Notes under the pieces: generated by a model
What the model was told of the DNA's origin: nothing
Seen by the model: only the letters and a program-made list of their open reading frames with translations
The model's database searches: none
Shown: in pieces, positions 34,191-44,200 of the stretch
Layout: every line of letters begins with the position of its first letter
Numbering within the stretch: position 1 is the stretch's first letter
Origin: Bacteroidota bacterium
GTDB taxonomy: Bacteria > Bacteroidota > Bacteroidia > Bacteroidales > F082
Length of the DNA: 64,000 nucleotides
Assembly (NCBI GenBank): GCA_016715945.1
Contig: JADJXJ010000001.1
Span: forward strand, 1,736,001 to 1,800,000
Direction of reading: 5' to 3'
Translations under genes and position numbers: made by a program

Positions 34191-35453
34191 ATGAACCCTG
34201 TTTCGTGGATAGAAATCCCCGGCGGAAGCGACTTCACGCTGGACAACATCCCCTTTGGCATCATCCGTCAGGGCGAGCACGTGGCACCTGCCACACGCAT
34301 TGGCAACACCATAGCCGATTTGTCGGTGCTGGCCGACTTTGGTTTTTTCGACGACCTCGACATCCCCGACCTCAGTGTGTTCTATCAGCCCGTGCTCAAC
34401 GACTTCATTGCCCTTGGCCGGCAGAAAACCTCACAGGTGCGCAACCGGCTGATCGAACTTTTTTCTGCTGATTGTCCGCACCTGCGCGACCAGGCGGATG
34501 TGTGCAGGCTGGCACTCCATCCTGCCGAAAGCTGCGAAAACCTGCTGCCGGTGCACATAGGCGATTACACCGATTTCTACTCCAGCATTGACCATGCCAC
34601 CAATGTAGGCAAAATGTTTCGCGACCCGGCCAACGCCCTGCTCCCCAACTGGAAACATCTGCCGGTAGGATACCATGGCCGCAGCTCATCCATAGTGGTA
34701 TCGGGCACAAACATCCACCGCCCGAAAGGACAAACCCGACCCGACGATTCCCAGCCCCCCGTTTTCGGGCCTACAAAACAACTTGATTTTGAGCTCGAAA
34801 CGGCCTTTGTGGTGTGTAGCGACACCGGACTGGGCGACACGGTGAACGTGCGCCAGGCCGAAGACTACATATTCGGGCTTGTGCTGTTTAACGACCTATC
34901 GGCACGCGACATCCAGAAGTGGGAATATGTGCCACTCGGCCCTTTTCTGTCAAAAAGCTTTGGTTCGGTGATTTCGCCCTGGATCGTGACCCTCGATGCC
35001 CTGGAGCCATTCCGGATAGACTCGCCTGCGCAGGATCCGGTTCCCCTGCCCTACCTGCAACACACCGGCCGCAATCATTTCGATGTGCAACTGGAGGTTT
35101 ACCTCCAGCCCGAGGGCTTGCCAGCCACACGCATCTGCCGTTCGAACATGAAACACCTCTACTGGAGCATGGCCCAACAATTGGCCCATCAGACCATCAA
35201 CGGGTGCAACATCCGCACCGGCGACCTTTACGCTTCGGGCACCATCAGTGGTCCGGAGCCCGACTCTTTCGGCTCGATGCTCGAACTCTGCTGGAAAGGC
35301 ACCAAACCCCTCATCCTCCCTGATGGCAGCAGACGCATTTTTATCCACGACAACGACACCATCATTTTAAAAGGTTTTGCCGAGAAAGACGGCAAACGCA
35401 TCGGATTCGGCGAATGCAAGACCACCATACTGCCCGCAAAAGACCAGGCATGA
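34191..35453 (+). CDS. fahA: fumarylacetoacetase
   Basis: The 420-residue hydrolase splits fumarylacetoacetate into fumarate and acetoacetate, the last step of tyrosine degradation. The N-terminal domain starts SWIEIPGGSDFTLDNIPFGI. The catalytic domain keeps the metal and catalytic residues: GDYTDFYSSIDHATNVG (Asp ligand and catalytic His), VGYHGRSSSIVVSGT, LDFELETAF (two Glu ligands) and FNDLSARDIQKWEY (Asp ligand), then GPFLSKSFGSVISPW. The ATG at 34191, 10 bp after hppD, fits the family start. An in-frame extension back to 33963 lies inside hppD and is not coding. The stop overlaps the next ATG by 4 bp. Confidence 0.96.
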   Translation: MNPVSWIEIPGGSDFTLDNIPFGIIRQGEHVAPATRIGNTIADLSVLADFGFFDDLDIPDLSVFYQPVLNDFIALGRQKTSQVRNRLIELFSADCPHLRDQADVCRLALHPAESCENLLPVHIGDYTDFYSSIDHATNVGKMFRDPANALLPNWKHLPVGYHGRSSSIVVSGTNIHRPKGQTRPDDSQPPVFGPTKQLDFELETAFVVCSDTGLGDTVNVRQAEDYIFGLVLFNDLSARDIQKWEYVPLGPFLSKSFGSVISPWIVTLDALEPFRIDSPAQDPVPLPYLQHTGRNHFDVQLEVYLQPEGLPATRICRSNMKHLYWSMAQQLAHQTINGCNIRTGDLYASGTISGPEPDSFGSMLELCWKGTKPLILPDGSRRIFIHDNDTIILKGFAEKDGKRIGFGECKTTILPAKDQA

Positions 35454-36331
35454 AAACACTCGACGCATCGGCCATCGCACAGAATTACCTGCACCGCATC
35501 ATGCTGGGCACCATCGCCCCACGGCCAATAGCTTTTGCCAGCACAGTTGATGCTGCCGGAAACGAGAACCTTGCACCGTTCAGCTTTTTCAACGCTTTCG
35601 GGGTCAATCCGGGGACGCTGATTTTTTCGCCTTCACGCCGCGGTCGCGACAATACCACAAAACACACCTATGAAAACCTGCTGGAAGTACCCGAAGTGGT
35701 CATCAACATCGTCACATATGAGATGGTTCAGCAAATGAGCCTGGCCAGTTGCGAGTTTCCCAAAGGCATCAGCGAATTTGTCAAAGCAGGTTTTACCCCA
35801 CTCCCTTCGGAACGCATCAGGCCGCCAAGGGTCAAAGAATCCCCGGTGCAATATGAGTGCAAGGTGCGTCAGATCATCGAAACAGGCACCGGGCCGGGAG
35901 CAGGCAACCTGGTAATTTGCGATATCCTGCTTGTGCACCTCGATGAAGATATCCTCAGCCCGGAAGGCGAGATCGACCCCACCAAAATCAACCAGGTGGG
36001 GCGGTTGGGTGGAGACTATTATGTGAAAGTGGACGATTATTCCCGCTTTGTTGTGCCAAAACCCAATGTGCACAACGGCATCGGTATTGACGCGCTTCCC
36101 GAATACATCCGCTACAGCCCCCTGCTTACCGGAAATGAACTAGGTATGCTGGGCAACCTCAGCCGTTTCCCTTCGAACGAAGAACTCGAAGCCGTGCAGC
36201 AAAACCCGGTATCAACAAGCGGGCTGCCCCTGCGGACCGAAGATATTTTTGCACATGCCAAAAAGCTGCTTGCGCAAGGCAATGCCCCACAGGCCCTGGC
36301 ATGGCTCATTGCCTGTATGCCAAAGCCTTAA
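35450..36331 (+). CDS. flavin reductase-like FMN-binding split-barrel protein
   Basis: The 293-residue protein has the flavin-reductase-like split barrel in its N-terminal half. It shows LGTIAPRPIAFASTVDAAGNENLAPFSFFNAFG, where the flavin would bind, and PPTLIFSP-type strands, here GTLIFSPSRRGRD. Later motifs are VNIVTYEMVQQMSLAS and SPVQYECKVRQI. The C-terminal 90 residues (LPEYIRYSPLLTGNELGMLGNLSRFPSNEELE) have no family I can name. It is translationally coupled to fahA (ATGA overlap), so it is probably part of aromatic degradation, but its reaction is not established from sequence. Confidence 0.85.
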   Translation: MKTLDASAIAQNYLHRIMLGTIAPRPIAFASTVDAAGNENLAPFSFFNAFGVNPGTLIFSPSRRGRDNTTKHTYENLLEVPEVVINIVTYEMVQQMSLASCEFPKGISEFVKAGFTPLPSERIRPPRVKESPVQYECKVRQIIETGTGPGAGNLVICDILLVHLDEDILSPEGEIDPTKINQVGRLGGDYYVKVDDYSRFVVPKPNVHNGIGIDALPEYIRYSPLLTGNELGMLGNLSRFPSNEELEAVQQNPVSTSGLPLRTEDIFAHAKKLLAQGNAPQALAWLIACMPKP

Positions 36332-36493
36332 GCCGGTCTTCAGCATTCGTTAGCGCCTGATCTGATGATCAATGCGGCGCAAAAGCCTATCGGTTTTCCC
36401 GCAAAAGAAACACCCTTCCGGGTAATACAATTACACAAGCCAGATATTTTGGCTTTGTGGAATGAACCTCAGGTTTTGCGTGTTAAAAAAATA

Positions 36494-36501
36494 TAAATTT
36501 G
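36494..36501 (+). promoter_or_regulatory. -7 element (TAAATTTG) for the first gingipain-like gene
   Basis: TAAATTTG is an exact TAnnTTTG match 61 bp before the ATG at 36563. TTTG at 36475-36478 is a possible -33 element but the 15-bp gap is short. Confidence 0.45.
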
Positions 36502-36562
36502 GCGCCTGTTTCGTGTTATCTTAACCGAGCCAATAAGCGTGTTTTTTCTTAATCTACTCAAA

Positions 36563-39500
36563 ATGAAAAATTTATTACGAATCTATCCGGTACGGTTGCG
36601 ACTGGGCTGGATATTGGTTGTGTTGGCAACCTTCGCATTTGGTCACACTTATGCACAAAACCTGGCCATTGATTTCGGTCGTTCCGAAAACAAGGCACAG
36701 GTGATTGAGGACAATACCTCAAAAACCCGTATTTCCATTACTTACTCCGGTGCGGCAAGTTTTGATGTGCAAACCGAGAAAGGCAACTTTTCGGAACTTG
36801 TTATCCCGGGTGCTTACTGGACCGGTGCCCTTGGCACGCCAAAGCTTCCGGCATCCAAATACCTCATTGAGGTGCCGTTCGGAGCTGAGGTGGATGTGAA
36901 AGTTATCAACTATACTGTGAGTGAGTACAAACTGTCCGATTATGGCATCACCAATATGCTGATGCCCAACCAGCCTTCGCTGCGCAAGGACCAGTCGCCC
37001 GAAGATGTTCCTTTCGAATACGATGCCACCACTTACAAAAAGGATGCCTTTGTAACCCCCGAACTGGCTACGGTAGAGGTGCTGGGTGTGTTGCGCAGCT
37101 ATCGGATTGCCCGCCTGACAGTTTCGCCGGTGAGCTACAATCCTGTGCTGGGAACCATCCGGGTGATCAACGACATTGAACTCGAGCTCATTTACACCGG
37201 TGCCGACGAAGCCCTGACCGAGTATGTCAAGGCTTCCACCTGGTCGCCTTATTTCGAACCGATCAGGCAAAGCCTGCTCAATGGGCAGTCGCGTCAGAAT
37301 TATCCCAACCATCCCGACCTGACCAAGTATCCCGTGAAATACCTTATCGTTTCCGACCGTATGTTCGAAAACGATTTGCAGCCTTTCATTGCATGGAAAA
37401 AGAAAAAAGGGTTCAATGTGATTGTTGCCTACACAGATGTGATTGGCACCACCTATGCCCAGATTCAAAGCTACGTGCATGCCCAATACAATGCCGGCAC
37501 CCCAACCGATCCGGCACCCTCTTTCGTGCTTTTCGTCGGCGACACCCCGCAGATACCTGCAACTACAGGCTCGGCTTCGCAAAAAATGACCGACCTCTAT
37601 TATGCCAGCGTGGACGGAGACATGTTCCCTGAAATGTATTACGGCCGTTTCTCTGCCCGCAACTCTGCACACCTGATTCCGCAGATTGAAAAAACCCTGT
37701 ATTACGAACAATACCAGTTCAGCGACCCGACCTATCTGAACAAAACCACCCTGATTGCCGGAGCCGATGGCACCTGGAACCCGCGTGTGGGCCAGCCCAC
37801 CATCCATTATGCCACTCAGAATTACTACAACGCAGCTCATGGATTTACTGACGTTTACACTTATCTGACCAGCTATGCCGGCTGCTATGATCCATCGCGT
37901 ATTGCTGTAGGATTTATCAACTATACTGCCCACTGTTCCGAAACTTCTTGGGGCGACCCTCAGCTTACTCAGACCATGGTGAACAATTTCACCAACCAGG
38001 ATAAATATCCGCTGGCCATTGGCAACTGCTGCCTGGCCGCTGACTTTGGTTATGCAGAATGTATAGGCGAGACCTGGATGCGTGCACCCAACAAAGGCTC
38101 GGTAGTTTACATCGGTTCATCGCCCAGCTCGTATTGGTTCGAAGACTTTTACTGGGCTGTAGGCGCCTTCCCCATCGTGGGCACAAACAATGGTTATGTA
38201 CCCACTTATGCCGAAACCACCTGGGGAGCCTACGATGCCCCCTTTGTGAGCGATTATGTGAGCGCCGGTGGTACAGTGATGGTCGGCAACCTGGCTGTGA
38301 CCGAAGTACATGTCCAGGGTTATCCCAGCCACTCAAGCCCGTTGTATTACTGGCAGGCTTACAACGTGTTGGGCGACCCGTCGGTAGTGATTTACCAGAC
38401 CGAGGGGGACGACAACGTAGTTTCTCATCTACCTATCCTTCCGATTGGACTGACTACCTATGAAGTAACTGCCCTCCCCGGATCTTACGTAGCCATCAGC
38501 AAAGACGGCGTGCTTCATGGTTCGGCGCTTGTAGGACCATCGGGCGTAATTGAAGTCCCGATCGAACCCGTACTTTCGGGTGGCGATGTGGACATTGTCG
38601 TTACAAAACCTCAGTATAAGCCCTACATGGTTCAGGTGCCCGCTGCAGCCCTTGTTGGCCCTTATGTAGTGCTCGATTCGTATGTGATCAACGATGCAGC
38701 AGGAAACAACAACGGCCTGGCCGATTATGGCGAAAACATCTCGCTCCACATGACCGTTAAGAATGTGGGTGCAGATCCTTCAGGCCCGCTCACCGTTACA
38801 GTTACCGGCACCAACCAATATGTTACACTCACAAGCGCTGCCACACAGAATTTCCCTGCTACACCCAGTGGTTCAACCACCACAGTGGATAATGCTTTCA
38901 GCTTCAGCATTGCCGATTTTGTACCCGACCAGCATGTAGCTGCTTTCCAGCTGCAAATTACCGATGGTTCGGCCACCTGGACATCCAACCTGCGCATTAC
39001 CCTGCAGGCTCCGGTACTGGCCATCAATCAGGCTATTGAAGTTCTTGACACTGGCGGAAACGGAAACGGCATCCTCGACCCGGGCGAGTCGGGCATTCTT
39101 AAAGTTACTGTAAAAAACAACGGCAACAGCGCCATCCAGAATGTCAGCCTGACCATGGTTTCGGCCAATCCGATGCTCGTGATCAACACCCCGACCGTGA
39201 CACAGCCCGCCATTGCAGCGCAGTCGCAGGCCGTGCTCGAATTCGCTGTGAGCACGGATCCCACATCACCGATCGGAAATCCTGCAAACCTGACACTCAC
39301 CGCTCAGGGTGGCCCGCAAAATCTCTACACAGCCACACAAAACAGCGTGGTAGTGATTGGATTAATACCCGAATACAATATGACCAACGGTTCGGCCAGC
39401 ACCTGCGTGGGCAAATTCTACGATTCCGGCGGGCCGAATGGTCAGTATGGCAACAACGAAAACTTCACCTTTACTTTCAATCCATTCACCCCCGGCTCCA

Positions 39501-41122
39501 TGATCAGGGCCACATTCAACAGCTTTGATGTTGAAAATAACTACGATAAGCTTTACATCTACAACGGTCCTGATGACAATTCCCCTCAGCTTCCCGGAAG
39601 TCCTTTCACCGGTACCACGAGCCCGGGCATTGTTACCGCACAGAACGCCAGCGGTGCGCTTACCTTTAAGTTTACATCCGATGGGTCGGTAACCAAAGCC
39701 GGATGGTATGCTGATATCAGTTGCTACGTACCCAACAGCCCGCCAAACTGCGCCACCAACCCGGTGCCTGCTGAAAACGCCACCAATGTGAGTGTGGCTA
39801 CCGTGTTGAGCTGGACTGCTGCAGATGCTACTTCGTTCGATGTGTATTTTGGTATCACCCCCAACCCACCTTTTGTGGCCAATGTAACAGTTAATCAATA
39901 CCAGACCAACCTGCAGACCAATACCACCTATTTCTGGAAAGTGGTACCCAAGAACCAAATCGGGCCGGCCACAGGCTGCCAGGAATGGACATTTACAACA
40001 GGCGGACCCGAATACCTGATGGCCAACACCACAGTCACTGTTTCGAACGGTTCGTTTTATGACACTGGTGGCCCCAATGGTCAGTATCAGAATAACGAGA
40101 ACCTGACCATGACTTTTATGCCATCCCAGGCTGGGGCTCCGCTCAAATTTACCTTCACGGCTTTCGATACGGAAAACAACTACGACAAGCTTTGGATCTA
40201 TAACGGTCCGGACGTCAACGCTCCTCAATTCCCCGGAAGCCCGTTCATGGGCACTGTAAGTCCGGGCACGATTACCTCGTCACACCCCAGCGGTGCGGTC
40301 ACTTTCAGGTTTGTTTCGGACAACTCTATCACCCGTGCCGGCTGGGTTGCCAACTTTGTGACGATGGGACCACTTGGCGCCAACCCCGCAGCCTATCCGC
40401 CGGAAATCTGTGAGGGCAGCGCTGCGATTCTCAACGCTCATGCCTCGGGCGGCAGTGGCAACTACACATACAGCTGGACACCCACCACAGGCCTCAGCAA
40501 CCCCAACATCGCTAACCCTGTAGCTACGCCTACTGAAACTACGACCTACACCGTTACCGTATCGGATGGCACCACACAAAGCTCCGGACAAGTGACACTT
40601 GCCGTGCACAATATCCAACCCGTCGAGCTGGGTCAGGACACCACCCTCTGCATCTGGGAATCCATTACTTTCGATGCTACCACTTCAAATGCCGTATCCT
40701 ATTTGTGGATGCCCGGCGGTGTAACCACGCCAACCATGACATGTGTGGGCAGCGAAATGGGTGCCGGATCGCATACCATAAGCGTTACAGTGACTGACGT
40801 CAATGGATGTACAACAACCGATCAGGTGGTTGTTACTTTCGACATCTGCTCCTTCATCGGTGAAAACGACCAGGCGCTCAAAGTGCTGATTCACCCCAAC
40901 CCTGCTGTGAATGTGCTCAACATTCAACTTAGTGGTAATGCTGCCAATGTTTCTTACTACCTGCTCAACTATCAGGGACAGAAAGTCTTTGCCAAAGAAC
41001 AGATCACAGTAAACGGCATTTACAACAACCAGATTGACCTCCAGCACCTGGCCAAAGGCGTTTATTACATCCGCCTGCAATCAGGTACCGCAACCACTGT
41101 TAAAAAAGTAGTCGTTCAATAA
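36563..41122 (+). CDS. gingipain-like secreted cysteine protease (peptidase C25) with CUB domains and T9SS type A sorting domain
   Basis: The preproprotein of 1519 residues has a signal peptide (LGWILVVLATFAFGHTYAQ), a pro-region to about residue 250, and a C25 catalytic domain from KYLIVSDRMFENDLQPFIAWKKKKGF. The catalytic His is His457 (NYTAHCSETSWG) and the Cys is Cys490 (GNCCLAADFGYAECIGETWMRA). The 33-residue spacing equals that of R-gingipain (His211/Cys244). Immunoglobulin-like domains follow (about 690-930), then two CUB-like domains (about 937-1057 and 1150-1268) around an FN3-like segment, a PKD-like domain (GGSGNYTYSWTPTTG), and a T9SS sorting tail (IHPNPAVN to AKGVYYIRLQSG). It should act outside the cell. 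Cleavage specificity is unknown. An in-frame GTG at 36539 is not preferred. Confidence 0.92.
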   Translation: MKNLLRIYPVRLRLGWILVVLATFAFGHTYAQNLAIDFGRSENKAQVIEDNTSKTRISITYSGAASFDVQTEKGNFSELVIPGAYWTGALGTPKLPASKYLIEVPFGAEVDVKVINYTVSEYKLSDYGITNMLMPNQPSLRKDQSPEDVPFEYDATTYKKDAFVTPELATVEVLGVLRSYRIARLTVSPVSYNPVLGTIRVINDIELELIYTGADEALTEYVKASTWSPYFEPIRQSLLNGQSRQNYPNHPDLTKYPVKYLIVSDRMFENDLQPFIAWKKKKGFNVIVAYTDVIGTTYAQIQSYVHAQYNAGTPTDPAPSFVLFVGDTPQIPATTGSASQKMTDLYYASVDGDMFPEMYYGRFSARNSAHLIPQIEKTLYYEQYQFSDPTYLNKTTLIAGADGTWNPRVGQPTIHYATQNYYNAAHGFTDVYTYLTSYAGCYDPSRIAVGFINYTAHCSETSWGDPQLTQTMVNNFTNQDKYPLAIGNCCLAADFGYAECIGETWMRAPNKGSVVYIGSSPSSYWFEDFYWAVGAFPIVGTNNGYVPTYAETTWGAYDAPFVSDYVSAGGTVMVGNLAVTEVHVQGYPSHSSPLYYWQAYNVLGDPSVVIYQTEGDDNVVSHLPILPIGLTTYEVTALPGSYVAISKDGVLHGSALVGPSGVIEVPIEPVLSGGDVDIVVTKPQYKPYMVQVPAAALVGPYVVLDSYVINDAAGNNNGLADYGENISLHMTVKNVGADPSGPLTVTVTGTNQYVTLTSAATQNFPATPSGSTTTVDNAFSFSIADFVPDQHVAAFQLQITDGSATWTSNLRITLQAPVLAINQAIEVLDTGGNGNGILDPGESGILKVTVKNNGNSAIQNVSLTMVSANPMLVINTPTVTQPAIAAQSQAVLEFAVSTDPTSPIGNPANLTLTAQGGPQNLYTATQNSVVVIGLIPEYNMTNGSASTCVGKFYDSGGPNGQYGNNENFTFTFNPFTPGSMIRATFNSFDVENNYDKLYIYNGPDDNSPQLPGSPFTGTTSPGIVTAQNASGALTFKFTSDGSVTKAGWYADISCYVPNSPPNCATNPVPAENATNVSVATVLSWTAADATSFDVYFGITPNPPFVANVTVNQYQTNLQTNTTYFWKVVPKNQIGPATGCQEWTFTTGGPEYLMANTTVTVSNGSFYDTGGPNGQYQNNENLTMTFMPSQAGAPLKFTFTAFDTENNYDKLWIYNGPDVNAPQFPGSPFMGTVSPGTITSSHPSGAVTFRFVSDNSITRAGWVANFVTMGPLGANPAAYPPEICEGSAAILNAHASGGSGNYTYSWTPTTGLSNPNIANPVATPTETTTYTVTVSDGTTQSSGQVTLAVHNIQPVELGQDTTLCIWESITFDATTSNAVSYLWMPGGVTTPTMTCVGSEMGAGSHTISVTVTDVNGCTTTDQVVVTFDICSFIGENDQALKVLIHPNPAVNVLNIQLSGNAANVSYYLLNYQGQKVFAKEQITVNGIYNNQIDLQHLAKGVYYIRLQSGTATTVKKVVVQ
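39370..40365 (+). repeat. duplicated CUB-like domain within the first gingipain-like gene
   Basis: Two copies share FYDtGGPNGQYxNNENxTxTF, then FDxENNYDKLxIYNGPD, PGSPFxGTxSPG and SGAxTFxFxSDxSxTxAGW. They span about 39370-39735 and 40010-40365, separated by an FN3-like segment of about 90 residues. Confidence 0.8.
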
Positions 41123-41138
41123 TTTAACAAGCTGTTTA

Positions 41139-41187
41139 GCTGCCTCAAGAGTAAAATGTTATTACTTTTGAGGCAGCTTCTTCTTTT
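41139..41187 (+). terminator. strong stem-loop terminator between the two gingipain-like genes
   Basis: GCTGCCTCAAGAGTAA (41139-41154) pairs with TTACTTTTGAGGCAGC (41162-41177) over 16 positions with one G-T pair and a 7-base loop, followed by TTCTTCTTTT. It ends the first protease transcript 17 bp after the stop. Confidence 0.85.
41163..41170 (+). promoter_or_regulatory. -7 element (TACTTTTG) for the second gingipain-like gene, inside the terminator stem
   Basis: TACTTTTG is an exact TAnnTTTG match 31 bp before the ATG at 41202. It lies in the 3' arm of the terminator hairpin of the upstream gene. Confidence 0.4.
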
Positions 41188-41201
41188 ATAAATCATTCAT
41201 T

Positions 41202-44200
41202 ATGAGAAAAATTTACATTTTGTTGCTGGCCGCGATTATCTCGCTGCCTGCTTTTGCATCCGACTGGACTGCCATACAGTCCGAAAGGCCTGCGCCTATT
41301 GGTTACAGGCTCATCCATTCCGATCAGGAACAGATCGTTGTTCAATTCAGCATCGATGGATTCTTCACTAAATACGTCGAAACTCCCAAAGGCAAAGCAG
41401 CAATCATCAGTGTACCCAAGATGGTTTCGCTGGCCGAGAAAGGCGCGCCTGATGTGCCAAAATATGCCGTTTCGGCTATCATAGGCGACGATGTCAAGAT
41501 GGACGTGCGTGTGGTGGCCTCGCGCTTTGTGGATATTCCGAATATGGAGATAGCTCCTTCGAAAGGCGACTTTTCGCGTAAGATCGACCCTGCCACCGTG
41601 CCTTACACCTATGGCAGCATGTATCAGCAGGACGCTTTCTTTCCGGCCACGAACACCGAGCTGCAGGAACCTTACATCCTGCGCAATTTCAGGGGACAGG
41701 CTGTGACCATTATGCCATTTGTTTACAATCCTGTAAGTAAGACCCTCAGGGTTTATTATGACCTAACAATCCAGCTTTTCCGCAATGGCACCGGTGGTGC
41801 AAACCAATTTACCCGCAGCCGGATGCTCACCGAAGATCCGGAATTTGAGCAGGTATATGCCAACCATTTTATCAATTTCAAGCAGGCGCGCCAACGTTAT
41901 CCTGTGCTTCAGGAACAAGGCAAACTGCTGATCATCAGCCACGGTGCTTATATGGAAGCCATGCAACCTTTTGTCGCATGGAAAAAAACCATCGGCCGTC
42001 CCACCGAAATGGTTAACGTCAGCACCATTGGTTCAACACCCGAGGCGATAAAAACTTTCATACAGAACTACTACAATACGAATGGGCTCACTCATGTGCT
42101 TCTGGTGGGCGACCATCAGCATGTGCCCAGCTACAACAATACCACAGCCGGAGGGTATTCCGACAATTTTTATGGCTATCTTGCAGGTAACGACTCGTAT
42201 AATGAGCTTTTTGTTGGGCGTTTCTCAGCCGAATCGGCCGACCATGTTACCAATATGGTCACAAAGATTATTACTTATGAACGCGATCTGAATCAAAATG
42301 CTACATGGCTGAATACGGGCATCGGAGTTGCGCGCAACGAGGGTGCGGGTAATGGACACAACGGGGGCGAAGCTGACTACGTGCACATGGACTACATCCG
42401 CGATACCCTGCTCAATTTTACCTATCAAACCGTTTACCGTGAGTACGACGGAAACGTTCCAGGGCTTCCAAACACCACCGCAGCTCAAATATCTTCCAGA
42501 ATCAATGCCGGTGCAAGCATTATTAATTACTGTAACCACGGATCACAAACCGGATGGAGTGTTGCTGGCTATTCCACTTCGCATGTCGAAGCTTTGAACA
42601 ACACCGACCGATGGCCCATCGTCTGGGCAGTAGCCTGCGACAACGGACGGTTTACCAATGGCACCTGCTTTGCCGAGACCTGGATGCGCGCCTCGAAAAA
42701 CGGCCAGCCAACCGGTGCCATTGGCACGATGATGTCGTGGATCTCGCAGCCCTGGCAACCCCCTATGACTGGTCAGGACGAAATGGTTACCATTCTGGCC
42801 GAAGGCTACCAAAACAACATCAAACGCACATTTGGCGGCACCTCCATCAATGGCAGCATGAAGATGATCGACCTGCACGGCTCGTCGGGTCGCAGCACTC
42901 ACGACACCTGGATACTCTTTGGCGACCCCACCCTCACCTTGCGTACCGCTGTGCCCCAACCCATGAACGTGCAGCACATGCCGGCCATCTTCCTTGGAAT
43001 GTCCGAATTCACTGTCATGGCTGATGCCGAAGGCGCAATGGTTTCGCTCACCATCGACGGCGAAATCATTGGCACGGGAACCATTACCGGTGGACAAGCC
43101 ACTGTCAGCTTCCCTGCGCTGAACAACGTAGGTACACTCAAGGTGGCCGTATTCGGATTTAACAAGGAGACTTACATCAGCGAAATTGACATCATCCCAG
43201 CCTCCGGCCCGTTTGTAGCTTACATGTCGAACATGGTAAACGGTGTGGCTGGCGGACAGGTGCACTACGGCCAGGATGTGCAACTGGGCATTCAGCTTAA
43301 AAATCTGGGTGTTGAGCCAGCCACAAACATTGTGGCAACCCTCACCACCAATTCGCCTCATGTGACCATTCTTGATGGCACACAGGAATTTGGTACCCTT
43401 CAACCCAACGAGGCCGTGACCATTGCAGATGCATTCAGCTTTGCCGTAAGCAACAGTGTTCCCAACAACACCCCGATGCAATTTACCATCACCATGACAA
43501 GCCCCGATGGTAACTGGTCGAGCCAGTTCAACCTCAATGCCCTCGCACCGGCATTCTCTGTGGGCAACTTTACGATAACCGAGCTGCAGGGCAATGGCAA
43601 CGGCCGCCTCGATCCCGGTGAAACCGCACTGATTCGCATCAGTTACACCAACAGTGGACAAAGTGCTGCCGCCCAAACCACCGGAACCATCAGTTTCGAC
43701 AGCCCCTTTGTTATTGTCAATTCGGGTACCCACACCGTCGAATCTGTTGAGGCAGGCGCTACTGCAATGTCCGAATTTAATGTTACTGTCACAGGAGCTG
43801 CACCTGTCGGACAGGCTGTAGGATTCAATTTCGATGTGGCCTCTGGCGCTTATACTGCAAGCAAGTCGTTTACAACCAAGGTGGGCCTGATCCTCGAAGA
43901 CTTCGAAACCGGCAACTTTAATGCGTTCCCATGGACATTTGCCGGAAATCTTCCATGGACCATCACACTGGTCAATCCTTACGAAGGCAGCTTCTCGGCC
44001 AAATCCGGAGGCATTACGCATAGCCAGTCCACGCAGATGATTCTGCAATACACTGTAAGCGCGAACGACTCGATCTCATTCTTCAGGAAGGTTTCTTCAG
44101 AGTCGGGCTACGACTTCCTGCGCTTCTACATCGACAATGTGAAAGTTGGAGAGTGGGCCGGCAACATTCCCTGGGGCAGGGTCAGCTTCCCCGTACAGGC

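Noticed and set aside
36719..37933. A 404-codon antisense frame opposite the first gingipain-like gene
   Set aside because: It covers the pro-region and the start of the catalytic domain of the sense gene, with no credible start signals.
42543..44048. A 501-codon open frame antisense to the second gingipain-like gene
   Set aside because: The sense strand has a clear C25 protease with catalytic residues. The antisense product is rich in Gly, His and Val without domain pattern.
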